Shown piece by piece: positions 43,908 through 56,971 of a stretch of 64,000 nt of DNA; position 1 is the stretch's first letter, and the number at the start of each line of letters is the position of its first letter. Made by a program: the position numbers and the translations under genes. The notes beneath the pieces were generated by a model. It did no database searches and was not told where the DNA came from. It saw only the letters and a program-made list of their open reading frames with translations. Source of the stretch: Unio delphinus (taxonomy: Eukaryota > Mollusca > Bivalvia > Unionida > Unionidae); the NCBI GenBank assembly GCA_029339505.1, contig JAQISU010000132.1:10891001-10955000 (forward strand), read 5' to 3'.

Positions 43908-45535
43908 TGTCACAGAACTAGAAAATAGAAGACTACCATGACAAATTTTTTACTGTGATATTTTTTTAACATACTGCAATACATACCATGTTATACTGCA
44001 ACTATATTAGGAACCAACAATTTAATGCTTTAGTGCTGGGGCCTGACACTTTTTAAAATTATTGTTTTGCTTGTAAGTAGCTGGCAGTAATATCTTGATC
44101 TGATTGATAGCAAAATAACGCAAGGTTATATCCATTATACCCCCCCCCCCCCCAGCCTGATTGGTCATTTCCTTATTGCATATGAATTTGATATGTGTAT
44201 CTTCATTGTATGAATTGTAGTTGTAACTAAAGTGGCATGATTAAGCTTACACTACCGCATTGTGCTGACATTAGAGAATTTGTTGATAATAATAGGAAGT
44301 GTAGACACTGAAACCTGCATTTTACTAGCTACACTTTTGATATAATAGGCAGGGAAACTTTTAGTGGGATGCCATCACCTAGACTCTATGATTATCAGAT
44401 AGGCCCAGTAATTTTAAAACATGAAAAGAAAAGAAAAAAAATTAATGGACTTGAGAAATTGTGAAAAATTAACATCGGAAACAACTGCCATCCTGAAAGT
44501 GATAAGATTATTTGCAGTCTTACAAAGGAATACAAATACATAACACATTAACATACCTTAAGTAAATAACAAAAAAGTCGCATTCAGTCCAAATATCTTA
44601 CATCACATTTAGCAGCCATGTTGACATATCACCCATGTAAAAAATAATATTTATAGGTTACTGCATTTGTATGGGAAAATTTGAACAAGTTTTTGGTTAG
44701 AAATACTGCACAACCTTGGGAGTGCAGTATGTCCATCCGACAAAACGAGTTAGTATTTTCCATACAAATGTAGTAACCACTTTATTATGTGCTCATTTTC
44801 TTATTCTTCCTAAGGCTTAATTATATAAACAAAAAGTAAACTACACAAAACAAAGTAACTGTATGCCATATTCCAAACTAAATACACAAGCGCAGATTCA
44901 TCATTGCACAACAACATTATTATTGCATACATAACTTGCCCAGATAAATTTGAACTTAGTCACACACTAGACATAACGTTTGATAGAAAATGTCATTTTG
45001 GTATACTTAAAATTGTAATTTGGAATCATATTGTGAATGAATGTGCATTGCAAAAAGATTTCCCTTTGATATGGAATAAAATCTTTTTGGTATTTTTATC
45101 AGTTCTTTAAAATTTTGTGGTTATGGACTGGATTTATGTGAAAATTCTACATGAAGTACATCAGATTAAAGCAGCAAGAGAGAAGCATGTTGACATCTGC
45201 AAGTGTGTTTCTGTTCTGTCATTGAATGTTTTAAATCATAATGTGGGGAAAATAGGAAATCTTTCAATTGCAATTATCAAAAAGACTGTGTATTTACTTT
45301 GCTGAATCAGCTAATTGCTAGACATACATTAAATAAGCCGGTGCTGCCAACATCAGCAGTATTAGGAAATTGTGTTATAAATTTTACAAATTTGTACCTT
45401 GATTTACATGCCAGACATTTTGTTCGGGTGGACCTTTATCATTAACAATTAATACTCGAGCATTGATACATGCTAGCATCTCAGAGGCCTTGGGCCATGC
45501 TATAATATCATTGTTTTGTTTTTATCTTGTTGCAG
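43908..45535 (+). other. TUBGCP5: Host intron, possible LTR start, poly-C tract
   Basis: TGTCACAG at 43908 may open the 3' LTR of the retroelement; its end is not evident. A run of about 14 Cs lies at 44140-44153. No genes recognised. It ends with the TTGCAG acceptor at 45535. Confidence 0.5.
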
Positions 45536-45698
45536 AATTCTTGACCCTCTAGACACAGAAAACTTGCAGCCAGTAGAGTTGATACTGCAGCAATGTCTGT
45601 ATCCCCTGATCATCGAGAGATACCACAAAGTGTGCACTCACCTTGTCAGGATCTTGAAGGAGGATTATAACCTGATGGAATATCTGGCTGCTATGAGA
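45536..45698 (+). CDS. TUBGCP5: Gamma-tubulin complex component 5, internal exon f
   Basis: 163 bases. The first A completes an Arg codon with the preceding exon. The translation ILDPLDTENLQPVELILQQ followed by CLYPLIIERYHKVCTHLVR and EDYNLMEYLAAMR matches the region leading into the C-terminal (gamma-tubulin-binding) domain of GCP5. It ends on a codon boundary at AGA|GTAAAA and continues with NFFLMEAGD at 50493. Confidence 0.9.
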
Positions 45699-47988
45699 GT
45701 AAAATTTACATTCTCTTTACTTCCCTATCTTTCTATGTATCTGTCACAGTTTGCTAGAGAGCCAATTTTAGCTTGACTGTTTGAAAAATATGAAGAACTT
45801 TTTTGATGCAGGCTATTATTTACAGGGTTCCCTTGCTCCCAGGAAATTGGGAAAAAGTCAGGAGAAATGATAACAAAAATTCCTGATTGTGAAAAGTCCT
45901 TAAATTTTGCAAATATTGATGAAATTTGGGAAAAACCCTGGAATTTTTGCCAGCTCTTGACACCCAAAACAATCATGTAATTAAGTCTTAACTAAACTGA
46001 TCATGAGTTAACTTTATCGAGTTCCAACCAGAATATTTGGAGGGTGCAGCATGGATCATTTGGGTGCTTGCAATAAATATATATGCTGAGTCAATCCAAA
46101 CGTTTAGTGGATTAGATTCACCTAGTAGACTATTATTTTCAAAGTCAGCTCAATATCCGTATCTTTCTTTACATGGAAGATATAAGAACCAGTCAAGCAT
46201 CACAAGAAGCCATCATGGTGGTGGCAAAGTTTAGCTGCTTACCAGCTCCCCTACTCATTTTTAAACTTTGTTAGATCGAGTGATACATGCATAAAATTGA
46301 TATGTAAAATTACTTATTCTCTCAAAAATTGTGACTATTATAATCGTTATGTCTTTAATCTGCTGAAGGACAAGATAAAACTACTACTTAAATGAAATGT
46401 GACCCGGTACTCGTCGTGATTGGCATTGTTAAACACACGAGTACACAAATCTAACAACCACTTTTTCAAATGTAGTAAAGAATGTATATTTAAAAAATTA
46501 AATGGAAGTTATATACTGGTTGCAATAAAAATACAAAACCAAAAGAACACACATTTTTCCAAATTTATATATTGCGAAAACAGCTTCTGGAGTTTTATTG
46601 TATCACGTGACTGCCACGTTGACATGTGCTCTCTGCTTGATAAATCAGACTGACCAGAATGCTGATTTTTACAAAAAGTATTTGACTTTAATTTAATATA
46701 ATTGAATTTCTGTATAACAACATTAAACAGGAGTTTGTTGTTTATATCACATGACTATTGGACTTCTGATGTCGTCATTTGAGATTTGTGAAGTCATGGG
46801 ATTAGTAATACATATGGTGTTTACTGGGTCAGGTTTCATATATGCCGTAGTTTCATCAATTTTATTGGTAAATTAAAGACATGCTGATTATGATACTTGC
46901 CATTCTGAGAAAATAAATAATTTTCCTATTGATTTCATATTGTTATAAGTCGATATAACATAGGTCTACATTTTCTGGGCCCACTGGTTAGCAACTACCA
47001 CCATATGTCGCTACCATGCAATCGTGGCAAATTCCAAATTTTCTATGTGCAGTTGCAATGACCCCACACCCCTACCTAGATTTCCAAATATGTAAAATGG
47101 TATGGGAATATTTATAGGAAACCCAGGTTAGAAAATCGTCTGCACTTCGTTTTTGTAGTTCAATTGTAGTTCAATTGTAGTTCAAATTGTTGACTCTCAG
47201 ATTAAATGAACAATCGTTGTCCCCTTTATTATATATTAAAAACAATATGAGCCCCTGTATCAATACAGGTTTGGGGAAGGGTTTAATAAATAACAAGACA
47301 AGTTGATTTTACCGAAAATTAATTCCTTATTTATACAACAGCATATAATTTTGAAGGTCTTTGCCAAACAGTGTAATAAAATTGATTAGGATACAAGCAG
47401 TGACCTTGTTATATATATTTAATTCAATTGTTTGTTTGTTAGTTAAAAATTTGTTTATATTTCATTGCATGCTTTATAATGCAATGTATGCTGGACTTGA
47501 CCTTGTCCAAAATTTAATTCATTTCTGCTTGACTGGATTTTTTAAAAAATTTCATTTTTTTAAAACAACTAATACATAGCTTTATTATTCTATATGTTTA
47601 TGAGCTTAATATCAGAATTATTATATACAGAAGTATGTTGATTTGGGTCACAGTTTTGAACTTTGCTAAGTGAAGTTTACAGGTTATGGTTTTGATTTTG
47701 TAAACATCAGGATCATTCAAGAAGGTTATTTTCCATTAGGTAAAAAAATGTTTTTTCTTTGTTTAAAGCTGCTAATTATGGCTTGAGGTCAGGTAGAGAA
47801 CTGTATAATTTTGTAATTGTAAGGACATGGTTATTCATGCTTTAACATATAGCACTTTTAAATTGTGTATTTTATTTTGTGACCAGTATCTCAAGTGAAA
47901 TATAAAAATGTTAATGTGTTCAAATGGTTAATGTAGTTCAAAAATGTTAAACTGTATGGTATTACATTGAAATTATTTTTCAGCATGC

Positions 47989-47989
<1 letters not shown>
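45699..47989 (+). other. TUBGCP5: Host intron, no named feature
   Basis: AT-rich. The stretch 45825-45970 (GGAAATTGGGAAAAAGTC, GGGAAAAACCCTGG) is probably part of a dispersed repeat, but I cannot identify it. Confidence 0.45.

Positions 47990-48048
<59 letters not shown>
47990..48048 (+). repeat. (TA)n(GA)n microsatellite
   Basis: About ten TA units are followed by about nineteen GA units. Confidence 0.95.
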
Positions 48049-48049
<1 letters not shown>

Positions 48050-48833
48050 CCTTTATGACTGCATTATATTGTACTTGACACAAACCATCAAGAGTACAAT
48101 TTATGTGCCACTGTATGAATTTCATTCTGCAACTGCAGAATATTGTAAAGATTGAAACAGAATTCCATCTTTATACATCCTGTAGATACAAAGCTGTTGT
48201 TTAGGTTCATTAATGCCAATGATTGAAGTTAAAAGGTTGAGCTTTTCATTAGTAAAACTGTGTATTAATTGCCTGTCTACAACATCAATACCTTCAGAAA
48301 CATATTTTCAGTTAGCAATGGTCTGACATAGATGAATAAAACATTCCAAGTACATTTTCTTTGTCTAACTTTTGACCAATATCTGGTAAATGCAGTAATG
48401 TAGAAATGGCAGAACTGATCTAAACTTCTGGATGATGTGTGCCATGAAAAAGTTTGACCAGCTGACCGTTCATATCCTTGAATTAAAAACAACTATATAC
48501 CCAAAGTGGTTCTAGATCATGAACAACATCTGGTAAATGGAGAAGTTAATGGATGTTTACAGACATATGTCTGTCTCCATATAAAACTTCACACCTACAA
48601 AAAAGTATGACAGCAGTGCTGTACTGTTTTAGTTAACATAGCCTGACTGATTGATTCACTACTAAGCCATAACAACTGCTTCTACAAGTATATAGTGCTG
48701 AAATAGCTCATCATCTAAAATACCATGCAAAACAGGAATTGAATAACATAAAAGCCAAGATCAGCATTAAATGGCTTTCCAGTATGAAGAATGGTCTTTC
48801 AGGCTTCTTGGTACTCCTCTGACTAAGTTTGGT
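48049..48833 (+). other. TUBGCP5: Host intron, no named feature
   Basis: No gene or named repeat. Confidence 0.5.
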
Positions 48834-49082
48834 GGCTTAATTTTCAAGAGTCTTGCATCAACTTTGTCTATATGCTTTGAAGAAAAAAAAAGCTTTCTGA
48901 TGAAAAATGAGATGAAAACCAGACTTAATATCTTCTTACAATTCCTAGTAGGACACTAGGCTTAATTTTCAAGAGTCTTGCATCAACTTTGTCTATATGC
49001 TTTGAAGAAAAAAAAAAGCTTTCTGATGAAAAATGAGATGAAAACCAGACTTAATATCTTCTTACAATTCCTAGTAGGACAC
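48834..49082 (+). repeat. Tandem duplication, ~124-bp unit, two copies
   Basis: The segment starting GGCTTAATTTTCAAGAGTC and ending TAGTAGGACACTA is repeated immediately, with essentially one A added in a poly-A run. The near identity suggests a recent event. Confidence 0.9.
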
Positions 49083-49905
49083 AGTGCATATGGTCGACAG
49101 CTGTCCCTCGAATTATGTCAGGCTGCAATAGAGAAAACCAAGCTGGTTTAAATTCACTATAAACTGCAGTGAATGTTTCTGTCCGAGGATATTTTTTTTT
49201 ATGAACACTTATGAACACCAAAGAATAAAATCACTCAATTTAGTAATCTGAATAAATTCTAGCCCAAATGAACTTCTAGACAGAACAATAATACAAATTG
49301 ATTCTGCTAGACCTTAAAGCACGAATAACAGACATTCAGAAATACATTAGTTATATATGACAAACCAAGAAGCAAAACAAAAGCCAGGATGAGGATAAAA
49401 ACTTTATTGTTCTAGAAGGAATAGAAGGTGTGTTACCGCAAGGCACATGATGGAAATCACATAGACAAGTATAACTTAGCTCAACACTTTACCTTATTCA
49501 TCATACTCATATTATTGAAGTTTTAATAGTTGTGATTCTAACTGTGCAAACTCCTCACTCTTAGAAAAAGAGATAAAAGATTGTTTACCAAAACTATCAC
49601 TGATTTTGGATAAGGTCAGCTACTAGATACATTGTTTTATTACCCACATCATATAATAAAAAAAACTATTAAAAAAACTAACAAGCAATGCATGTTAAAT
49701 ATACACAACACATCCCCTGATAAAGAAGTAAGATTTATGGAATAAAGTTTTCTTTTTATTATTAGTCCAATAATGCATGTGGTAAAAAGTTTTAGACCAG
49801 ATGAAATTTTATGAGTGACACAAAATATGCATCAAAGAATATAATATTACTATACACATGAAAGTGCGTCTTCTATTAAATTGTCTTAGAGATTATTTTG
49901 AATGA
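49083..49905 (+). other. TUBGCP5: Host intron, no named feature
   Basis: No gene or named repeat. Confidence 0.5.
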
Positions 49906-50200
49906 GTTTGATGTTGAAGGAATACAATATTGATATTATTGGTAGGTACATTAAGGAATACAATATTGATATTACTGGTACATTAAGGAATACAATATTG
50001 ATATTACTGGTAGGTACATTAAGGAATACAATATTGATATTACTGGTACATTAAGGAATGCAATATTGATATTACTGGTAGGTACATTAAGGAATACAAT
50101 ATTGATATTACTGGTACATTAAGGAATACAATATTGATATTACTGGTACATTAAGGAATACAATATTGATATTACTGGTAGGTACATTAAGGAAAAGACA
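49906..50200 (+). repeat. Minisatellite, 29- and 34-36-bp units, about eight copies
   Basis: Unit core AAGGAATACAATATTGATAT followed by TACTGGTA. Units alternate with and without an extra GGTAC, giving a higher-order pattern. Confidence 0.9.
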
Positions 50201-50492
50201 ATTAAGTAGTGGAATGTTGAATGAAAGAATAAGTTTTGTTCTTATTTTAACAACGTACAGTTTTACTAATGCATACATGTACATGTAGATGTTGTACATT
50301 AACAAAATTATACTGCAGCATTTAGTTGCCAGCTATCTTTAAGACATTTTCAGAAGTTGAGGTTTGAATATTTATTGTAGTAACAGTAAATCATTCCTGC
50401 GTTCATCTCTGACAACTCTGCTGGTATTAAATTTTAAACTTGAGTTGTTTTGTGGGTTTTTTCAATCTTTGAAAATGTTTTTAATCTTTCAG

Positions 50493-50555
50493 AATTTTTT
50501 CCTGATGGAAGCAGGAGACACAATGTTCAGTTTTTACACCCAGCTTTTTGATAAG
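50493..50555 (+). CDS. TUBGCP5: Gamma-tubulin complex component 5, internal exon g
   Basis: A 63-base exon (21 codons): NFFLMEAGDTMFSFYTQLFDK. The 'FLM.GD.M..F...LFDK' motif is well conserved in GCP proteins at the start of the C-terminal domain. The acceptor is at 50491-50492 and the donor GTAATA at 50556. Its 3' end and donor form the first unit of the minisatellite that fills the next 780 bp. Confidence 0.9.
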
Positions 50556-51330
50556 GTAATAAAATAGACCTGTCATTGGTTTTGATAAGGTAATAAAATA
50601 GACCTGTCATTAGTTTTGATAAGGTAATAAAATAGACCTGTCATTAGTTTTGATAAGGTAATAAAATAGACCTGACATTAGTTTTGATAAGGTAATAAAA
50701 TAGACCTGTCATTAGTTTTGATAAGGTAGTAAAATAGACCTGTCATTAGTTTTGATAAGGTAATAAAATAGACCTGTCATTAGTTTCTACACCCAATTTT
50801 TTATATTTATATTATAGTACAGTAGATTAGACCTGTCATTTGTTTTGAGAAGGTAATACAATATTTCTGTCATAAGAATTGATAAGGTAATACAAAGTAA
50901 TAGACTTGCCATTTGTTTTGAAAAGGTAATAAAACATTACACCTGCCATTTGGTTTGATAATGTAATAAGGAAGACTATATATGTCAATTGTTTTGATAA
51001 AGCAATATAATAGAATAGATCTGATATTTGTTTTGATTAGGTAGTAAAATGGAATATACTTGCTATTTGTTTTGATTAGATAATGAAATGTAATATACTT
51101 GCTATTTTTTTGGATAAGGTAATAAAATGTAATAGACTTGCTATTTATTTTGATTAGATATAATGAAATGTAATATACTTGCTATTTGTTTTGATAAGGT
51201 AAATACAGTGTAATAGACTTGCTATTTCGATTTGATAATAAAATGTAATATACTTACTATTTGTTTTGATAAGGTAATACAATGTAATTGACTTGCTATT
51301 TGTTTTGATTAGGTAATAAAATAGATTAGA
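50545..51330 (+). repeat. Minisatellite containing the exon g splice donor
   Basis: The ~34-bp unit TTTTGATAAGGTAATAAAAT followed by AGACCTGTCATTAG begins inside exon g (TTTTTGATAAG|GTAATA) and repeats at least six times almost exactly. It continues in degenerate form to about 51330. Each exact unit carries a full GATAAG|GTAATA donor-like sequence. Confidence 0.9.
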
Positions 51331-54254
51331 CCTCATGTTTTAACTACTGAGAAGATGGATTGCAGATTTAAATTATTATGAATTTCACTTTTTATAATTA
51401 TTCTGATAAGGACATTTAAAAAGATTAATAAATATCTTGAATATTTTAATTTTTTCTGATTAAAAAAGGAATCCTTTTTTGCTTCAGTATGTCATTTTAA
51501 ATAGTCATCTGAGGATTTTGTTCACAAATTTTCATCTGTTTTAAAAAGATTACATTTGCAAAAAGAAATCTTGACCTATCCAATCATAATTTCCTACAAG
51601 GTGTAATGTTTTCAGTGTACAGTACAGGTCATATGCATGTTTGGAATGCTGTGAAATGCAGTGGTGGTGGAGACAGATTGAGAGTATTAAGTAAAACCCT
51701 GCACCATCTCTCACCGTGTCCTCATGGAGTTACCACCGCAGTTCACATAGAATTACACTGTACACTATGCTTTCTTATGGTTTCTTATGGAGTCATTGAG
51801 GTTGACCACTGCTGAGTGGACATGTCTTTGCAAGCATAATTGAGAGAGAGAGGGAGATGGTTGGCTGTTTCAAATTTCTTTGAATAAAGTAAAAGTGTAA
51901 ACATATTGCAAAATAAGTTGATAAACCTTCTCAAAGACGAGACACTTCTTTTACGTTTTGAAAATAGATATTAAGATTACTTGATTCTTGAAGTGGTATT
52001 AATTGTAAATCACACAAGACATTTTGGTCTTTCTGTCTTTCATTAAATAATAAAACTTCCATTGTTGACTGGACTGTAATTTGAGCTACATGTTCTACGT
52101 GCAATGTGCCAAGTCATTTGTGTAATAGAAATGCACCTTTCCCAAGCTGAAATTGACATCATCTTCTCGTGTTAACATTTTATAACAGTGGTCATTGCCT
52201 TGATTTCTGCTGAATATATGCTGAAGCCAAGTCTTTGTTTGGGAGAGACCATTATAGTTTCTTAAAGGGGGATGGTTAATGCTTGAAAAATATTTTTTAT
52301 GATTTGTGGTATTAAATTAAAACACTAATACCATTCCTTGCTTTAATTGAAACAGACTTATCTTGATTAATGAAGTAACAGAAAAACACAGACAGAAATA
52401 TTAATTTAGCCCTATAAAATGGATTGGCCAGTCCCATACAGTACATCTGCTTCCAGAATTGAACTATTTGGTAGTTGTTAGGGTCAAACTGGAGATCGTC
52501 TCGGACATACGCTTCGGCCGAATATCCGGTTTTTCGGTACTGCCCAGAAGTATTCGCTTTGGCAAATTATATGTGCACAAATGGTTACAAGTAAAATAAT
52601 TCAATAAATATTGAACTTTTAAAAAAAAGGTTTTTAATACATAATAATTTTTTATTTAATAATAAAAAATTTCATCTTATAGCCAATATATACGGTACAC
52701 GAAAAGTTTAAGCTTCGCATACAATAATGAAACAAACAGTACACTCCAAAGTCACACCTGCTACTTGGTTCGTGCCCGGATCCGGCAATTAGTACATCCA
52801 AATACTTGGATTCAGTACTCTGCGAAAATTGTCTACTCAGTTAGGCCCTAGTAGTTGTGTACATGTTACTACTTAAGGACTAAGTGTGTAATTCACATTT
52901 AAATGTCAATACGTCAGAGGAATCAAATGTTAATCAATAATGCTGTACCAGCCAAGGCACAGTGGTGATTTGTTAGTATTTTATTGCTCCATTGTGGATT
53001 GTTATCATGGAATAAAAGTAGAGGGATTAAGTCCCCCACTGTGATTCATGGGGTTCCAAAAACGTGTGAACTGCACTGTAGCATCATTTTCTTGTGAAAC
53101 ATACTTGTATCAGAGACAAACTCAAAGTTACCTAACCAGCTCTATCTGGAACCAGGTTTCTTCTCAGTTGGGGACATGTTGGCTCACCTGGTTCAATGCC
53201 ATGTGAGCTTATTGTATGTTTTACTGTCAGTACATGTTTTTAAACACTCTTGTGACTTCATTTTTTTTCTTCTCCGATTTTGATCTGACTTGGTAGGTAT
53301 GCTTATGTCATCAAGATCTAGCAAGTGACTTTTTGATAGCTATTTCCATGCATACTAGTAGAGTATTTTGATTTGGTTGGGTTTGTTACCTCTCAAGAGA
53401 TGAGATGTTGATCAGTCCTAGTATGTAAGCTTATATCATTTAGATGATTTTCCTTTTGAGTGACATTCTCACAAGAAGTAATGTCACCAGATTAATTGAG
53501 CTTGTAGCCACATTAGACATTTTAGTTTTTAACAGAATATGTTTAAAAGTTGTTGTATTGGTTTATAAAATTAAGTTCCTAGATGAGTGCCATGCATGCT
53601 TGTAATTAAGATGATATTGCATCTGAGTGGCTCAGCATTGTACACTAATTTTTATCAGATTTTGATCAGTTCCAGTAAGTAACCTAATTTTGTTAAGGTC
53701 ATGGACAAGTTTAATAGTTAGTGACATCAGTAATCATGAATGAGATGATTGATCAAAGTCAGTTCTGAAAAAATGAAAGTCTTTGTTTATAAATTTGGAC
53801 CATACAGATCTCAGGTGAGTTTATTGATGAACAACATCCCTGCATATTAACTGTAGGCGTGATGAGGCTGTTCCATACATGCGAGCTCAGTAGCTACAAG
53901 GTCATTAAGATACTCCAAAGTTTCTGGTATTAAAAATAAGCAAAGAAATGTAGCTCAAATAATCTGGACTTCCTACTCACATTGCAAAATGCAGAGGGAA
54001 AATGTAATTATTTTCTTTTACACCAAAAGTTTGTCTATTGTCAGAATCAGATTTTGAATCCAGATTTTATACCTTTTTTTAAAACCTGTGTTGTATGGCA
54101 GACTGGTCTCAACTGCATACAAACAGGTGAACATTTGCAAAAAGTAGGACAAATTGGGGAATTGGAGTAAGAAGTGGCTAGATGATGAAAATATTGTACC
54201 CAAAAAGCAAAAAACAAAATAATAAAAAAGAACTTTTACCCTTCATCACACTTA
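51331..54254 (+). other. TUBGCP5: Host intron, unidentified repeats
   Basis: No gene recognised. A CG-rich patch at about 52490-52560 (CTTCGGCCGAATATCCGG) stands out from the AT-rich surroundings and may be the end of a DNA element. A segment at 53170-53830 with GGCTCACCTGGTTCAATGCC looks like a dispersed repeat I cannot name. Confidence 0.45.
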
Positions 54255-55595
54255 TTGATTAGTCCTCACCCTCCTTGATTTGTCTGCAGCATTTGACACA
54301 ATAGACCATGATATATTCACAATACAGCTTTACAGTGGTTCAAGTCCTACTTAGTAAACAGGACACAAATTGTATCTGCAAATGGAATAGACTTCGTTGA
54401 TCTATGTTGTTGTGTTCCGCAGGGGTCTGTTCTTCGACCTGTTCTCTTCATTCTATATGCTCAGCCGCTCTCAAGCGTCATAGATCATCACCTAGTGTCT
54501 CACCAATTGTATGCTGATGACACCCAGATATTAGAGCTGTACCGATGTCACTTTTTGCCGATTATGCCGATACCGCGTATAGCCGATTATCAAAATTGCC
54601 GATACCGATTATGAGACCGATTATTGGCTTGGTGAAACACTAACAAAAGAAATAAAATTTTTTTTTAAAAATTCCGGAAATGATTCTCACTACCTAGTAT
54701 TAAAGACAATGAGTTCGTTCACCCTCCAGGCATTACGGATTAACTGAAAGACAGACGACGTACTCAAACCTACACTGAAGCCCTTTCAAACGATTTCTCA
54801 CTGGGACATAAGCCTAAGGACTATCGGTGTTTTGTGAGTTTTCATAAAGATAAAGAAAAAACACAAACCTCAAAATTGACTGTGTATATATCCATCATTA
54901 CTCCCTTTTTTGATGTTAATCTTACTGGCTATTCATTTGGCACTACAATGGCGGTTAGCGACATGTACTTTAGTCTGGTTTACTGCAGTTTACAAATGTT
55001 ACCGGACGCTGGAGTTGAAAATTTCGCACAACTGGCAGCAAGATAAATTCTTTTTAAATACTTTATTAGAGCAATCTCTTTGTTACAAAAGATTAATTGA
55101 TGGTTCGATGTGTTTATCTTGATATATGGTTATTCGACTATACAGTAGTGTTAGTTAATGAGCAACTTGTTTGCATACTGCATTTATCCCGAGCTCTAGT
55201 GTTACAAAGGATTAAGTTACGGTCAGTCAAAACGCGACTATATATACAACTTTTATCAGTAAAAATTGGTTATTTAAAATAATTATTTGCATCGGCACCG
55301 ATTATTTTTGCCGATACCCGATTATACCGATTGTGCTAATAATCGGCCCGATTACGCGTACGGGCGATTAATCGGTACAGCTCTACCAGATATACCACCC
55401 AAGGAGTAGAGAGGTGTATTTCTGATGTGAAATCATGGATGACATGTAACAAGCTGCATATGAATGATGATAAAACTGAGGCCATTCTGATCACATCACA
55501 AAGACTTTCTCATTCACATCCTTTACCTCAAGCAGTAAATATCAGCAACACCAACATTAAATTCACACAGTCATTTTTGGAACAATTGCTTGTTG
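54255..55595 (+). mobile_element. LINE fragment (CR1/L2-like reverse transcriptase), split by insertion
   Basis: The 5' part (54255-54531) encodes LDLSAAFDTIDHDIF and, after frameshifts, an RT palm segment ending at the YADDTQ-like region. After the insertion at 54532-55385 the text resumes with VKSWMTCNKLHMNDDKTEAI (to about 55593). Both parts are in the order of one reverse transcriptase. The fragment ends about ten bases before the acceptor region of exon h. Confidence 0.75.
54532..55385. mobile_element. 854-bp hAT-type non-autonomous element with exact 8-bp duplication
   Basis: Terminal inverted repeats TAGAGCTGTACCGAT and ATCGGTACAGCTCTA are flanked by identical CCAGATAT (54524-54531 and 55386-55393). 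An 8-bp duplication indicates the hAT superfamily. Subterminal repeats of GCCGAT type occur at both ends. No transposase frame is present. Confidence 0.85.
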
Positions 55596-55605
55596 CTTTT
55601 TGCAG

Positions 55606-55697
55606 ATAAGAAGACATGAACCTTGGAGAGACGTGTCCACAGTAAACCTGCTGCTTCAAGAAAGTTTGAGTGCTCATTTTCCAGAGGAAGTAAACAG
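55606..55697 (+). CDS. TUBGCP5: Gamma-tubulin complex component 5, internal exon h
   Basis: 92 bases encode IRRHEPWRDVSTVNLLLQES followed by LSAHFPEEVN. The pattern 'W.....LN..LQE........E' is typical of the GCP C-terminal domain. The acceptor TTTTTGCAG ends at 55605, and the donor GTGATA begins at 55698, leaving AG of an Arg/Ser codon. Later exons lie outside the window, beyond copy 2 of the virus-like element. Confidence 0.85.
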
Positions 55698-56382
55698 GTG
55701 ATAATTTAATTCATTTGCCATCATAAACCTTGTTGTATGACACTTTGTTAAATCTGAAGCAATTTTCTAAAAGGTAAAAGAATTGTCGATTAAGTGATAA
55801 AAGTTCATAATTTTGGCAAGTTCTTCAACACGAATGAACCTTTTCAAGTTGTGCCAAAGATGTTCCAGCAATCAAATGCCTGACAAAGTGTGTTCTTCAA
55901 ACAATATCCAAGATTCTGAATCAAGTTTGAAACTCAGTCAAATAGAATTTGCATGTTTGTGTAGCAAAATGGTTTAAGGTATCTGTCACTGTCACTGTGA
56001 ACCTTCAGTATCTTCATTTAACTGCCTTCATGTACTTCAGGTTCGATGAATGGTGTTCAATATTTGTGGTTGAGATTCTAACACACATACCAAAATATTC
56101 CAGATAGTAATTTCATTAGTTTTAGAAACATCATATACTATACTACACATCTTTCTGTTCATATATAGATAGAGCTCTTACAGGTTAAGATCATTTTCTA
56201 CCTGCTAGGTGGCCGTCACTATATTCAGATGTATCAATTTTTACTTTTGCTGCCTTAACCTAATGTTTTCCAAACAATCCAGTTAAATTTTGCAAATTTT
56301 AAATGTAATCATCCACATTTCTTTTTCATTAGTACATTAAGTAAAAATATTGTTTTGCATGTTGCATACTACATGTTTGAAA
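55698..56382 (+). other. TUBGCP5: Host intron, no named feature
   Basis: AT-rich DNA without recognised features. Confidence 0.5.
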
Positions 56383-56637
56383 GTGGCCTGAGTAGCCAAG
56401 TGGTCTAAAGCGCTTTCCATTACAGATCACTGCCATCTCACATCTGTCTGTGTGGGTTCGAGTCTAAGATTTGGCTAATATAGTTATGTGAGAAAGCTTG
56501 TCAGTAGCTTCTCGTGGGTCGGTGGTTCTTTCTGGGGGTTTTCTCAGGTTCTTCCTCCATCAATAATACTGGCCGCCATGTATAGCCTATCGTATGCTGA
56601 AAAATGGCGTTAAACCTTTACAACAACAACAACAACA
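56383..56637 (+). repeat. tRNA-derived SINE, copy F, best preserved
   Basis: Flanked by an exact 12-bp duplication ACATGTTTGAAA (56371-56382 and 56638-56649). A box TAGCCAAGTGGTCTAAAGCG, B box GGGTTCGAGTC, and tail (ACA)n. The A box is that of a tRNA-Ser/Leu-like ancestor. This is the most intact family member in the window. Confidence 0.9.
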
Positions 56638-56726
56638 ACATGTTTGAAACTCCAGAGAATTATTAATATTTTTTTTTGTTTTCATGCTATTTGTTATTGT
56701 CACATGATTTAAGTTGGTAATGTTCA

Positions 56727-56971
56727 AGCAGCAGAGAGGGTGAACAGACCACCCTTTTCAGACAAAAAATTGATTGAATCCTCAAAACGGAAAATAGAGC
56801 CTTCCTACGAAATCTCATTTTTAACCCCCAAAAAATAAGTCTCCATTTATCAAACGGAGACTTTACGATTTTGCAATCAATTTTGGTCGCAACGATGTGG
56901 TCAATCACCCTCTCTGCTGCTGCAAGTTAACAAAAAAAATAAATGATTTCAACCGAATATTTGATCGAGTC
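56727..56971 (+). repeat. Terminal inverted repeat of copy 2
   Basis: Nearly identical to 3296-3542 and to the complement of 19877-20123. It shows the same internal palindrome (AGCAGCAGAGAGGGTGAA at the outer edge, TCACCCTCTCTGCTGCTGC at about 56908-56926). The stop codon and last ~8 codons of the ATPase gene lie within its inner edge. Confidence 0.9.

Noticed and set aside
49906..50200. CRISPR array
   Set aside because: Units are directly tandem without unique spacers, and the locus is an intron of an animal gene.
52490..52870. DNA transposon end with GGCCGAATATCCGG
   Set aside because: A base composition change is visible, but I could not find a matching inverted end or target duplication.
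56383..56637. Functional tRNA gene
   Set aside because: A and B boxes are present, but the sequence is followed by a SINE body and (ACA)n tail, has target duplications, and recurs six times.
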